The translations under genes were made by a program, and so were the position numbers. 44,756 bases of DNA from Clostridia bacterium (GTDB lineage: Bacteria; Bacillota; Clostridia; Christensenellales; Borkfalkiaceae). Within the stretch, counting starts at the first letter, position 1. Each line of letters starts with the position of its first letter. Shown here piece by piece: positions 7,216 to 17,992 of this stretch. The notes under the pieces are model-generated. The model saw only the letters and a program-made list of their open reading frames with translations. It was not told where the DNA came from and did no database searches. The stretch lies in contig JAFTSO010000044.1 of NCBI GenBank assembly GCA_017467265.1, forward strand, positions 1 to 44,756. Reading direction: 5' to 3'.

Positions 7216-8502
7216 ATGAAGAAGAGAGTAGGCGTTGCAATTCTCGGTTTGGGCGTAGTCGGCGGTGGTACGTACAGAACGCTCGTGGATCACAGAGAGT
7301 TTTATCTGAAAACGCAAAACGTTGATATTGTCGTAGAGAGCGTTCTCGATAAAAACACGGCGAGATTAAAAGAACTCGGCGTTCCGCAGGAGTGTATTGC
7401 AGGCAGTATTGCGGAAGTGGTGGCAAATCCTGCCATTGACATCGTAATCGAAACGATCGGTGGCGTTGGCGTTGCGAAGGAATTCGTGATGATGGCTCTT
7501 AAAGAAGGGAAAACGGTCGTCACGGCAAACAAAGAGATGATCAGCAAATGCTCGCACGAGCTCGAACGCATTGCAAAGCGTAATTGCTGCGGTCTGTATT
7601 ATGAGGCAAGCTGCGTAGGCGGCGTACCCATTATCCGCACGCTTTTGGACGGCGTACAGGCGAACCATATCACCGAAATGATGGGTATTGTCAACGGTAC
7701 GACGAACTATATTTTGACGAAAATGGGGCAGGACGGCGCGGACTATCAGACGGCACTTAAAGAGGCACAGGCGCTTGGTTATGCGGAATTTGATCCCACC
7801 AACGACGTAGAAGGCTTTGATTCTACGTACAAGCTCTCGATTCTCTCGTCGATGGCGTTCCATACGAAAGTACCTTATACAAAGGTGCATCGCGAAGGGA
7901 TTACGTCCGTCAGCGCGATGGATATTGCAATCGGTAAAGAATTTGGCTACGTACTCAAACTGCTTGCCATCGGTAAGAATAGCGAAAAGGGTATCGAAGT
8001 GCGCGTGCACCCCACGTTTATTCCTGCTTCGCACCCCTTGGCGAGTGTAAACGACGCATACAACGCGGTATATCTGCGCGGTGATGCTCTGGACGACATA
8101 ATGTTGTATGGCAAGGGCGCAGGTGCGTTCCCGACGGCGAGCGCGGTGGTCAGCGACGTGATCTATGCCGCAACGCACTCCGAAATTAAATATTCCACGT
8201 TCAAAAACAACGCGACGGCGGATAGCGACGTGAAGTTTGTTTCCGATTTCGATAGTGCGTACTACATCCGTCTTTCGGTAGAAGACAAAGCGGGTACGCT
8301 CGCTAAAGTCAGCAACGTATTCGGCAAATGCGGCGTGTCCATTGTAGAAATCGCTCAGAAGTCGAAGGCAGAAGGCGAAACGCGCGTTCCGCTCATCATC
8401 ATTACGCATAAAACGCACGAGCAGGCGATCAAGAACGCCACCGCAAAGATCAACGCATCCGAGGTGGGCTGCGTAGAGGCGGTTATCCGCGTCGAGGCTT
8501 AA
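7216..8502 (+). CDS. hom: Homoserine dehydrogenase
   Basis: This 428-residue enzyme reduces aspartate semialdehyde to homoserine with NAD(P)H, on the way to threonine and methionine. The N-terminal Rossmann motif is GLGVVGGGTY. The catalytic domain contains GIVNGTTNYILTKM and the conserved GYAEFDPTNDVEGFDSTYKLSILSSM. The last ~75 residues form an ACT domain (YIRLSVEDKAGTLAKVSNVF), which normally mediates threonine inhibition. The start has AGGAGG eight bases upstream. No threonine synthase or homoserine kinase gene is adjacent, and no T-box or other attenuator is visible in the 90-base upstream gap. A terminator follows. Confidence 0.97.
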   Translation: MKKRVGVAILGLGVVGGGTYRTLVDHREFYLKTQNVDIVVESVLDKNTARLKELGVPQECIAGSIAEVVANPAIDIVIETIGGVGVAKEFVMMALKEGKTVVTANKEMISKCSHELERIAKRNCCGLYYEASCVGGVPIIRTLLDGVQANHITEMMGIVNGTTNYILTKMGQDGADYQTALKEAQALGYAEFDPTNDVEGFDSTYKLSILSSMAFHTKVPYTKVHREGITSVSAMDIAIGKEFGYVLKLLAIGKNSEKGIEVRVHPTFIPASHPLASVNDAYNAVYLRGDALDDIMLYGKGAGAFPTASAVVSDVIYAATHSEIKYSTFKNNATADSDVKFVSDFDSAYYIRLSVEDKAGTLAKVSNVFGKCGVSIVEIAQKSKAEGETRVPLIIITHKTHEQAIKNATAKINASEVGCVEAVIRVEA

Positions 8503-8516
8503 AACAAAAAAGGAGA

Positions 8517-8545
8517 GGGGGACGGGTATTTCTCGTCCCTTTTTT
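8517..8545 (+). terminator. Intrinsic terminator after hom
   Basis: GGGACG (8519-8524) pairs with CGTCCC (8534-8539) and is followed by six T. It separates hom from the ATP-grasp gene. Confidence 0.85.
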
Positions 8546-8573
8546 CATAGGGGATAACAAAGGAGAAAACAGC

Positions 8574-9470
8574 GTGCAAGGGCTCATTATTATCAATGCC
8601 TATCCCAACGGCGAAAAATTTTATCGGCAGGCAGAACGTATCGGTGCGGAACTTCAATCGCTTGGCGTAAAAACGGATATATACCGCAACGGCGAAGTCT
8701 CGGCAAAACTCCGTTCGACAGGGGACGTGTCCGCGCTTTTGCCTAAAAAATACGATTTTGCCGTGTATTTAGACAAGGATAAATATTTGGGGAAAATGTT
8801 AGAGCGGACGGGCTTGCGCCTGTTCAACAGCGCGTCGGCGGTGGAGACCTGCGACGACAAGCTCTGCACCTATTTGGCTTTGCAAAACGCAAACGTGTCG
8901 ATCGCAGAGAGCATTCCTGCGCCCCTTTGCTATACCCCGAACGCAAAAGCGGACGAAACGTTTTTAACGACGGTGGCAGATCAACTGGGCTTTCCGTTGG
9001 TGATGAAGACGAGCTACGGCTCGTTCGGAGCAGGCGTTCAACTCGTGACGGGTATGCCCGAATTGATAGAAACGGAGCAAAACAATCTCTATTGCCCGCA
9101 CTTTTATCAGCGATATATTGCAGAGGCGAGTGGTAGGGATATCCGCGTGATTGTCATCGGCGGCAAGGCGGTGGCGGCGATGGAGCGCGTGGCACAGGCA
9201 GGCGAATTCCGTTCGAATATTGAGCTTGGCGGCAGGGGCAGAGCGATTGCCCTTTCTCCTAAAATTTCGTCGGTGGCGGAGCGTGCGGCACAGGCGCTCG
9301 CGCTCGATTATTGCGGCGTGGACGTCTTGCTTTCTAAGGACGGGGCTCTGATTTGCGAAGTCAATTCCAACGCATTTTTTGAAGGGCTGGAGAGCGCGAC
9401 GGGGGTGAACGTCGCGAAAAAGTACGCCGAATATGTTGTAGAAAGGGTGAAAAGAGAGAAAAAGTCTTGA
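8574..9470 (+). CDS. RimK-like ATP-grasp ligase
   Basis: This 298-residue protein has the ATP-grasp fold of the RimK/glutamate-ligase group, enzymes that form an amide bond via an acyl phosphate. Visible elements are the ATP-binding FPLVMKTSYGSFGAGVQLV (near residues 142-160), the RimK-type block GRDIRVIVIGGKAVAAMERVA with FRSNIELGG, and the metal-binding GALICEVNSNAFFEG followed by ATGVNVAKKY. The substrate is unknown; RimK relatives act on ribosomal protein S6, tetrahydrofolate-linked glutamates, lysine carrier protein or peptides. The start is GTG 8574, with AGGAG nine bases upstream and no better ATG near it. It stands alone, and the promoter of the next gene overlaps its stop codon. Confidence 0.85.
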   Translation: MQGLIIINAYPNGEKFYRQAERIGAELQSLGVKTDIYRNGEVSAKLRSTGDVSALLPKKYDFAVYLDKDKYLGKMLERTGLRLFNSASAVETCDDKLCTYLALQNANVSIAESIPAPLCYTPNAKADETFLTTVADQLGFPLVMKTSYGSFGAGVQLVTGMPELIETEQNNLYCPHFYQRYIAEASGRDIRVIVIGGKAVAAMERVAQAGEFRSNIELGGRGRAIALSPKISSVAERAAQALALDYCGVDVLLSKDGALICEVNSNAFFEGLESATGVNVAKKYAEYVVERVKREKKS

Positions 9471-9495
9471 CAATGTGATGATTGTGTGATATAAT
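9467..9495 (+). promoter_or_regulatory. Consensus sigma-A promoter for the dehydratase/epimerase gene
   Basis: TTGACA (9467-9472) and TATAAT (9490-9495) are both perfect and 17 bases apart. The -35 box contains the TGA stop codon of the preceding gene. Confidence 0.95.
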
Positions 9496-9551
9496 TTTCT
9501 TTGCGTGTATCCACAATGTGGATACGGGTTCGACGTTGATTTGGAGGCGTT

Positions 9552-11504
<1,953 letters not shown>

Positions 11505-11518
11505 AATAAGGTATAGAT

Positions 11519-12787
11519 ATGATTGCGAAAGAAAATTATGCACGATTCGTGCAGATATTAAGAGAAGAGCTTGTGCCGGCGATGGGCTGTACCGAACCGA
11601 TCTCAATCGCGTACGCGGCAGCAAAGGCGCGCGAAATATTGGAAGATACTCCGATCTCTGCCAAGGTAGAGGTCAGTGGGAACATTGTCAAGAACGCAAA
11701 GAGTGTGACTGTACCGCATACGGGCGGTATGCGCGGTATTAAATCGGCGTTTATAGCAGGCTTGGTGGCTGGCAACGCCAGCGCAGAGCTGGAAGTGATC
11801 GCGAAGGTCACCCAAGAACAGATCGATGCGATGCGTGCGGCGGTGGAAACGTTCGACGTCGAGGTGGTCACCCCCGAAAACGCGCGTATTTTCGACATCG
11901 GTATCACGCTCCGCTCTAAAAACCACGAGGCGTACGTGCGGATTGCCGACAACCATACGAATATTGTTTCTGTCAAAAAGGACGGCAAAACGCTGTTCGA
12001 AAAGACGATAGAAGAAAAGCAAAAAACCGACCGTAGCGGTCTGACGGTGGAAAATATTATCGCATTTGCGGACGAAGTGGATATTGCGGATGTGGAAGAA
12101 ACGCTTTCGCGGCAGATTGAATACAATATGGCAATCGCCGAAGAAGGCTTGAAGAATAAGTACGGCGCGAACGTGGGAAAGGTATTGCTCCGTTCCTATC
12201 AGCCCGATATTAAGATTACGGCAAAGGCGTATGCGGCGGCTGGCAGTGACGCACGTATGAACGGCTGCGAATTGCCCGTTGTCATCAATTCGGGTAGCGG
12301 CAACCAAGGCATTACGGCATCTGTGCCCGTCATTGTGTATGCAAGGGGTATGCACTCGTCCAAGGAAAAGCTGTATCGTGCGCTGTGTGTGTCTAATCTT
12401 ATCACGATCCATCTCAAAGACGGGATCGGTGCGCTCTCCGCGTATTGCGGCGTCGTGTCGGCAGGCGCAGGCGCAGGCTGCGGTATAGCCTATCTTCTTG
12501 GCGGCAGAGCAGCAGAAATCAATCACACGCTTGTCAACGCGCTGGCGATCGATTCGGGGATCATCTGCGACGGGGCGAAAGCGAGCTGTGCGGCAAAGAT
12601 TGCAACGGCAGTCGAGAGCGGTTTGCTCGGGTTGAATATGTACTATAACGGCAACGAATTTTACGCAGGTGACGGCATTGTAAAATCGGGCGTGGAAAAT
12701 ACGATCAAGAGCGTTTCCCGTCTTGCTTATAAAGGGATGCGTGAAACGGATAAAGAGATCATTAGAATTATGCTCGACGGCGAATAA
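11519..12787 (+). CDS. cyuA: L-cysteine desulfidase (CyuA/UPF0597 family)
   Basis: This 422-residue protein belongs to the CyuA/YhaM (UPF0597) family, related to the alpha subunit of iron-sulfur L-serine dehydratases. Members break L-cysteine down to pyruvate, ammonia and sulfide using an oxygen-sensitive [4Fe-4S] cluster. Cysteines in the expected settings are C24 (MGCTEP), C310 (SAYCGVVSAG), C350 and C357 (IICDGAKASC); by spacing these are the likely cluster ligands. The Gly-rich NSGSGNQGITASVPV is also typical. The start at 11519 has AAGG upstream. It is co-transcribed with the sugar dehydratase gene, an unexpected pairing. Some UPF0597 annotations call it serine dehydratase alpha-like, so substrate specificity is inferred. 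Confidence 0.88.
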   Translation: MIAKENYARFVQILREELVPAMGCTEPISIAYAAAKAREILEDTPISAKVEVSGNIVKNAKSVTVPHTGGMRGIKSAFIAGLVAGNASAELEVIAKVTQEQIDAMRAAVETFDVEVVTPENARIFDIGITLRSKNHEAYVRIADNHTNIVSVKKDGKTLFEKTIEEKQKTDRSGLTVENIIAFADEVDIADVEETLSRQIEYNMAIAEEGLKNKYGANVGKVLLRSYQPDIKITAKAYAAAGSDARMNGCELPVVINSGSGNQGITASVPVIVYARGMHSSKEKLYRALCVSNLITIHLKDGIGALSAYCGVVSAGAGAGCGIAYLLGGRAAEINHTLVNALAIDSGIICDGAKASCAAKIATAVESGLLGLNMYYNGNEFYAGDGIVKSGVENTIKSVSRLAYKGMRETDKEIIRIMLDGE

Positions 12788-12831
12788 CGCCAAGCGGCAA
12801 CGTCGCATAAAAACAACAAAAAACATACAAT

Positions 12832-12877
12832 ACAAGGGCGGAAAAACGAGATATTTCCGTCCTTGTTTGATTTTTTT
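12832..12877 (+). terminator. Intrinsic terminator after cyuA
   Basis: A 13-bp stem with one G-U pair (ACAAGGG... with ...TTTCCGTCCTTGT) is followed by TTGATTTTTTT. It closes the two-gene unit. Confidence 0.92.
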
Positions 12878-12929
12878 CAAAAAAACCTGAAAAATAAAGG
12901 AGAAAAACGCATTTTTTCCCGTTAAATCC

Positions 12930-12959
12930 TTGCTTTTTTTCATTACTTTGTGATACAAT
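12930..12959 (+). promoter_or_regulatory. Probable sigma-A promoter for serC
   Basis: TTGCTT (12930-12935) and TACAAT (12954-12959) are separated by 18 bases. The start codon follows 79 bases after the -10 box. Confidence 0.65.
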
Positions 12960-13038
12960 AAACTATAATCAAAATTTTTGATTAAAATATGGCGTTTATT
13001 CGATTTTTTCGTTTATGCCGTATATAAGGAGAGAGATT

Positions 13039-14127
13039 ATGGAAAGAGTGTTTAATTTTTCGGCAGGGCCGTCGATGTTGCCCGAGTGCGTGTTGGAAAA
13101 AGCGGCGGCACAAATGATGAACTATGAAAACAGCGGTATGTCCGTTATGGAGATGAGTCACCGTTCGCCCGTGTATGAGAAGATTATCACGGACGCGGAA
13201 ACACTTCTTCGCAAAGTGATGGATATTCCCGACAACTACAAAGTGCTGTTTTTGCAGGGCGGTGCGTCCACGCAGTTTGCGGCCGTTCCACTCAATCTGC
13301 TCGTCGGGAGCAAGCGAGCCGATTATATTTTGTCGGGGCAGTTTTCGTCCAAGGCGTACAAAGAGGCGCAAAAATACGGAGATGTGAAAGTGGCGGCGAG
13401 TACAAAAGAGATCAATTTTTCGGCTGTACCGACGCAGGAGAGCTTGCAGTTTGACAGCAACGCCGACTACGTGCATATGTGCTTTAACAATACGATCTAC
13501 GGAACGAAATTTTACTATATTCCCGAAACGGGCGAAGTGCCGCTTGTTGCAGATATGTCGTCCTGTATTTTGAGCGAACCCGTAGACGTTTCAAAATTTG
13601 GCGTGATCTATGCAGGAGCGCAAAAGAATATGTCGGCGGCAGGCTTGACGGTGGTGATTGTGCGCGAAGATTTGATAGGCAAGGCGCGCGAGGAAACGCC
13701 GACGATGCTCGATTATAAAATAATGGCGGATAACGGCTCGATGTACAACACGCCGCCTACCTATTGCATCTATATCGCCAAGCTGGTGTACGAGTGGATT
13801 TTGTCGCTCGGCGGCTTGGAAGAAATGAAAAAGCGAAACGAAAAGAAAGCGGCTCTTTTATACGATTATTTGGATAGCCAAGATTACTACGTTGCTCCCG
13901 TGGAAAAGGCGAGCCGTTCGATGATGAACGTGACGTTTGTGACGGGGGACGCCGATTTGGATAAAAAGTTTGCGAGCGAAGCGGCGGCAAACGGTTTGGT
14001 GAATTTGAAAGGACACCGCTCGGTGGGCGGTATGCGCGCGTCGATCTACAACGCGATGCCCTACGAAGGTGTGGAAAAGCTCGTTTCGTTTATGAAAAAT
14101 TTCGCAAAGAATAATCCGAAAAAATAA
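13039..14127 (+). CDS. serC: Phosphoserine aminotransferase
   Basis: This 362-residue PLP enzyme transaminates 3-phosphohydroxypyruvate to phosphoserine, the second step of serine synthesis, and may also serve pyridoxal phosphate synthesis. The start motif FNFSAGPSMLPE is diagnostic. VIYAGAQKNMSAAGLTVVIV carries the PLP-binding lysine, and GHRSVGGMRASIYNAM is the conserved phosphate-binding end region. The start is ATG 13039 with AAGGAGAG upstream; a longer frame from 13015 is not supported. serA follows under its own promoter 89 bases later. Phosphoserine phosphatase is not in the window. Confidence 0.97.
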   Translation: MERVFNFSAGPSMLPECVLEKAAAQMMNYENSGMSVMEMSHRSPVYEKIITDAETLLRKVMDIPDNYKVLFLQGGASTQFAAVPLNLLVGSKRADYILSGQFSSKAYKEAQKYGDVKVAASTKEINFSAVPTQESLQFDSNADYVHMCFNNTIYGTKFYYIPETGEVPLVADMSSCILSEPVDVSKFGVIYAGAQKNMSAAGLTVVIVREDLIGKAREETPTMLDYKIMADNGSMYNTPPTYCIYIAKLVYEWILSLGGLEEMKKRNEKKAALLYDYLDSQDYYVAPVEKASRSMMNVTFVTGDADLDKKFASEAAANGLVNLKGHRSVGGMRASIYNAMPYEGVEKLVSFMKNFAKNNPKK

Positions 14128-14151
14128 TTTGAGAAAAAAGTAAAAAAAAGA

Positions 14152-14196
14152 TGGCAGTACCCCCTTGACAATGGAAAAAAGTATGTTATACTGCCA
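14152..14196 (+). promoter_or_regulatory. serA promoter flanked by an 8-bp inverted repeat
   Basis: TTGACA (14165-14170) and TATACT (14187-14192) with a 16-base spacer form the promoter. The perfect inverted repeat TGGCAGTA (14152-14159) and TACTGCCA (14189-14196) brackets it, with the right arm over the -10 box. That placement fits a repressor operator; the regulator is unknown. Confidence 0.7.
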
Positions 14197-14216
14197 ATAC
14201 AACGGAGAGAAGAGAT

Positions 14217-15389
14217 ATGTTGAAAATAAAATTGATGAATAAAATCGCAAAGGTAGGGACGGACGTTTTATCCCCTGCAAAATACGAAATTAGCGATGCG
14301 CTCGAAAACGAAGACGCTATTATGGTGCGTTCGGCGGCTTTGCACGACGTTCCTTTTTCGGAGAACCTGCGTGCGATTGCCCGTTGCGGCGCAGGAGTGA
14401 ACAATATTCCTGTTGATAAATGCACGGAAAAAGGGATTGTTGTATTCAACACGCCCGGGGCAAATGCGAACGCGGTGAAAGAACTCACGCTTGCGGCGCT
14501 GGTGCTCGCCTCGCGCGACGTGATCGGCGGTGTGAAGTGGGTGGAAACGTTGGCAGGACAGACGGACGTGGCAAAGCTCGTGGAAAAGGGCAAATCGGCG
14601 TTCGTCGGGCACGAGCTGGCGGGCAAGACCTTGGGCGTCATCGGTTTGGGTGCGATCGGCGGTATGGTTGCCAACGCGGCGATTTCGCTGGGTATGAGTG
14701 TTATGGGCTATGATCCGTATATCACCGCAAAGGCGGCGTGGAGTTTAGCTCCGTCCGTTCGTCAGGCGTCCGATTATAACGATATTTTCGTGCATTGTGA
14801 TTATATTACCTTGCACGTACCAGCAACGCCGCAGACGAAGAATATGATCTGCGAGAGCTCGATTGCGAAGATGAAGGACGGCGTGCGTATTATCAACCTT
14901 GCGCGTGCAGACCTTGTCAACGCGGCGGACGTCAAAGCGGCGTTGGCGGCGAAAAAGATTGCGGCATACGTCACAGATTTCCCGACGGACGAAACGGCAG
15001 GCGTGGAGGGCGTTATCGCGATACCACACCTTGGCGCGTCGACGGTGGAATCGGAAGATCATTGCGCGGTGATGGCGGCGCAACAGCTGGACGAATTTTT
15101 GACCTGCGGCAATATCCGCAACAGCGTGAATTTCCCGACGGTGGGGATTCCGCTCTCGGAAAAACCGCGCGTTTGCATTATGAACAAAAATATCCCGAAT
15201 ATGCTCACGCAGATCACGTCGGCGTTCTCTGCGGCAGGTATCAATATCGAAAACCTTGCCAACGGATCGAAAGGAGACGTTGCCTATACGATCGTGGAAA
15301 CGAACGTGGCTGCGAACGAAAAGATTATTGCGCAACTTTCCGCGATCGAGGGTGTGTTCGGGGTACGGGGGTATGCCTGGCAGAGCTAA
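14217..15389 (+). CDS. serA: D-3-phosphoglycerate dehydrogenase
   Basis: This 390-residue NAD-dependent 2-hydroxyacid dehydrogenase oxidises 3-phosphoglycerate to 3-phosphohydroxypyruvate, the first step of serine synthesis. The N-terminal half-domain includes RCGAGVNNIPVDKCTEKGI. The Rossmann motif is GKTLGVIGLGAIGGMVAN, and the catalytic His is in PHLGASTVESED. The catalytic Arg stretch NLARADLVN and the YVTDFPTDE stretch differ from the E. coli type but match the shorter Clostridial form as I recall it. The last ~75 residues form an ACT-like domain (VCIMNKNIPNMLTQITSAF), the usual site of serine inhibition. It pairs with serC upstream. Confidence 0.93.
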   Translation: MLKIKLMNKIAKVGTDVLSPAKYEISDALENEDAIMVRSAALHDVPFSENLRAIARCGAGVNNIPVDKCTEKGIVVFNTPGANANAVKELTLAALVLASRDVIGGVKWVETLAGQTDVAKLVEKGKSAFVGHELAGKTLGVIGLGAIGGMVANAAISLGMSVMGYDPYITAKAAWSLAPSVRQASDYNDIFVHCDYITLHVPATPQTKNMICESSIAKMKDGVRIINLARADLVNAADVKAALAAKKIAAYVTDFPTDETAGVEGVIAIPHLGASTVESEDHCAVMAAQQLDEFLTCGNIRNSVNFPTVGIPLSEKPRVCIMNKNIPNMLTQITSAFSAAGINIENLANGSKGDVAYTIVETNVAANEKIIAQLSAIEGVFGVRGYAWQS

Positions 15390-15421
15390 ATAAACCTAAG
15401 TAAGACTAGATAAGGTTGGAT

Positions 15422-16885
15422 ATGGGGGAAAGGATGAACGAACTTTTTCTGGCAAAAGCAATAAAAACCGAGGTGCGTTGCAAACGAGAAACGATAAAAG
15501 CACGGGGGGATTTTTCTGCCTTACAAAAGGGGGAAGAACGGGTATTTGATTTTGGCAATCATTTCGTTGGAAATATTAAAATTCGTTTTTCACTGGGAAA
15601 AGGTTGTTTTGACGCGCCTTTCACCGTAGATTTATTTTTTGCGGAAAACAAGCGGGAGCTTGCGGCAAAAAATATGCAATATACGGGCGGTATGAGCGAG
15701 GCTTGGATACAAAAAGAGCGGGTGCGTATTCACGAACTACCATTCGTTTTAGAATTGCCTACTCGGTATGCTTGTCGGTTTGTATGCGTGGAATTGTCTG
15801 CGGTTTCGACAGAATACTCTGTTTGCGTGAACGAAGTCGAGATGGAAGAAAGAACTTCGGCTTTTGGAGAAGTGGATTGCGTTGGAAATACGCCTCTTGA
15901 AAAGAGAATAGACGAAGTGTCTTTGCGGACGTTGCGTAGTTGCATGCAAGAAGTCTTTGAAGATGGACCAAAACGGGATAGGCGGCTTTGGCTGGGTGAT
16001 TTGCGTTTGGAAGCGTTGGTAAATTACGAAACCTACTGTAATTACGAGTTGGTGAAAAAATGTTTGTATTTATTTGCAGCAATGACAAACGAACGAGGGT
16101 TGTGCAAAGGGTGTATATTCACGACTCCGAGCGTCTACGTTCCGCAGGGGGATATGTTTGATTATCCCTTGCTGTTTATTTCGGCGTTGCTAGAATATTA
16201 TGAAAACGCCAAAGATGAGCAAACGGCAAAAGAGCTTTTCCCGACGGCGGTGAAACAGTTGCAGTTGATAGCAGATTTTTTTGATCAAGACGGAAAATTG
16301 AAAGAAAACGAAAACGTTGGTTGGGTTCATATTGATTGGTCGGAAGAAATTGATAGGGTTGCCTGTGGACAAGCCGTGTACGTATATGCGGCGAAAGCGT
16401 TGAAAAAATTAAGCGTAGCACTTGGTGAAACGTTGCGTTGGATAGACGAAGAAATAGAACAAAAATCGGCGGCGTTGCAAGCGTATTACGACGAAGAGCG
16501 CGGTGTTTTTGTGGGGAAGGGTGGACGGATTTCCTATGCGCAAAACGTGTGGAGCGTATTAGCGGGTGTCCTTACCGTTGAAAAGCGGGCTGCGGTATTA
16601 CAGCGGTTAGCGACCTATGAAAACGCCGTGAAACCGACGTCGCCGTATATGTATCATTATTACGTGCAAGCTTTGTGTGATTGCGGTTTATTTTCCACTG
16701 CCAAAGAAACGATTTTATGGTATTGGGGAAAGATGGTAGAAGATGGTGCGGATACTTTTTACGAAGTATTTAATCCCGATAATTTACAGGAAAGCCCTTA
16801 TGGGCAGGGCGGCGCACTGTTGAATAGTTACTGCCATGCTTGGAGCTGTACACCTGCTTATTTTTTTAGAAAGTACGCGCTGTGA
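15422..16885 (+). CDS. Compact GH78-like (alpha-L-rhamnosidase superfamily) protein
   Basis: This 487-residue protein resembles the (alpha/alpha)6-barrel part of GH78 alpha-L-rhamnosidases. It has an N-terminal beta-sandwich-like part (FDFGNHFVGNIKI), then the family landmark DGPKRDRRLWLGDLR (near residue 180), HIDWSEEIDR, and the end GQGGALLNSYCHAWSCTPAYF. True GH78 enzymes usually run to 700-1000 residues; here the extra N-terminal and the C-terminal beta domains are absent. There is no signal peptide, so it would act on imported sugars, or may not be a rhamnosidase. The start is uncertain (ATG 15422 or 15434, no strong ribosome site). It sits between serA and hisZ, an odd place, with no terminator on either side. 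By eye it is more A+T-rich than the flanking genes. Confidence 0.72.
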   Translation: MGERMNELFLAKAIKTEVRCKRETIKARGDFSALQKGEERVFDFGNHFVGNIKIRFSLGKGCFDAPFTVDLFFAENKRELAAKNMQYTGGMSEAWIQKERVRIHELPFVLELPTRYACRFVCVELSAVSTEYSVCVNEVEMEERTSAFGEVDCVGNTPLEKRIDEVSLRTLRSCMQEVFEDGPKRDRRLWLGDLRLEALVNYETYCNYELVKKCLYLFAAMTNERGLCKGCIFTTPSVYVPQGDMFDYPLLFISALLEYYENAKDEQTAKELFPTAVKQLQLIADFFDQDGKLKENENVGWVHIDWSEEIDRVACGQAVYVYAAKALKKLSVALGETLRWIDEEIEQKSAALQAYYDEERGVFVGKGGRISYAQNVWSVLAGVLTVEKRAAVLQRLATYENAVKPTSPYMYHYYVQALCDCGLFSTAKETILWYWGKMVEDGADTFYEVFNPDNLQESPYGQGGALLNSYCHAWSCTPAYFFRKYAL

Positions 16886-16900
16886 TTGCGGAGGAATTAG

Positions 16901-17992
16901 ATGATAGAAAAAGTATTGAAACAGGAAGAACGCATTTCGTTAGCATTGCGCTCGTTATATAAAACATACGGATATCAGCCGTATAAGATGAGTAAATTTG
17001 AAGAATACGATCTCTACGTTGCCAACAAGGAATTTTTGGTGGGCGACGGCGTGATCACGTTCAATGATACGGACGGGAAACTGCTGGCGTTAAAGCCAGA
17101 TGTCACGCTCTCCATTATCCGCAACAGCGCGGACAAGGCAGGCAAGCGCAAAGTGTATTACGACGAGAACGTTTATCGTGTTTCGGCAAAAACAAAGCAG
17201 TTTAAGGAGATCCGTCAGGTCGGTTTGGAGTGTATCGGCGCGATCGATCTGTACGACGAATACGAAACGCTGACGCTCGCGGCAGGCAGCCTTGCCGCCA
17301 TTTCCGAAAACTTTGTTTTGGACGTGTCCCATTTGGGCGTGCTGTCGGCGGTGCTTGATAGCGTGTGCACGGACAAAGCCTTTCAGAGAGCGGCGATGGG
17401 GTATCTTGCCGAAAAGAACGTGCACGAAACGGAGCACCTGTGCGATCAGTTCGGTGTGGGCGCGGACGGAAAGAAAACATTGCTGACGCTTTTTACGGCG
17501 TACGGGGAAATGAACGCGGTGTTGGACAAAATCGCGCCTGTTTGTAAGGGCAAGGCAAAGGCGGCATATAAGAAATTGCAGTCGCTGTGCAAATTGCTCT
17601 CTTCGTCGAACTACGCGGATAAAATCCGTCTGGATTTTTCCGTTGTCAACGATATGAATTATTACAGCGACGTAGTGTTCAAAGGTTTTATCGACGGCGT
17701 GGCGGAAGGTGTGCTTTCTGGCGGTAGATACGATAAAATGATGGCGCGACTGGGCAGGAACGCAGGCGCAATCGGGTTTGCGGTATATCTCGACCTTTTA
17801 GACGGGTTTAACGAAGAAAAGAGCGCGACGGACGTGGACGTAGCAGTGTTATACGATGCAAAGACTTCGCTTTCGCAGCTGACAAAAACGGTGGAAAAGC
17901 TGGTGAAAAAAGGCTGTTCCGTCAGCACGCAGACGGCGGAAGGAGTTGTCCGTGCAAAGGAAACCGTGGATTTACGGGGGTGCAAGAGATGA
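16901..17992 (+). CDS. hisZ: ATP phosphoribosyltransferase regulatory subunit
   Basis: This 363-residue protein is the histidyl-tRNA-synthetase-like partner that short-form HisG needs for activity and histidine feedback. The class II synthetase core is seen in ALRSLYKTYGYQPYKMSKFEEY, the motif-2-like LKPDVTLSIIRNSAD, and the end stretch GVLSGGRYDKMMARLGRNAGAIGFAVYL. It lacks the tRNA-binding domain, as expected. The site GGAGG lies 8 bases upstream of the start. Its stop overlaps the hisG start (ATGA), implying translational coupling of the two subunits of one enzyme. It opens the histidine operon. Confidence 0.93.
   Translation: MIEKVLKQEERISLALRSLYKTYGYQPYKMSKFEEYDLYVANKEFLVGDGVITFNDTDGKLLALKPDVTLSIIRNSADKAGKRKVYYDENVYRVSAKTKQFKEIRQVGLECIGAIDLYDEYETLTLAAGSLAAISENFVLDVSHLGVLSAVLDSVCTDKAFQRAAMGYLAEKNVHETEHLCDQFGVGADGKKTLLTLFTAYGEMNAVLDKIAPVCKGKAKAAYKKLQSLCKLLSSSNYADKIRLDFSVVNDMNYYSDVVFKGFIDGVAEGVLSGGRYDKMMARLGRNAGAIGFAVYLDLLDGFNEEKSATDVDVAVLYDAKTSLSQLTKTVEKLVKKGCSVSTQTAEGVVRAKETVDLRGCKR

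Noticed and set aside
7366-8418. A 350-codon minus-strand open frame opposite hom
   Set aside because: It is the antisense of a conserved enzyme, with no start signal and no recognisable domains.
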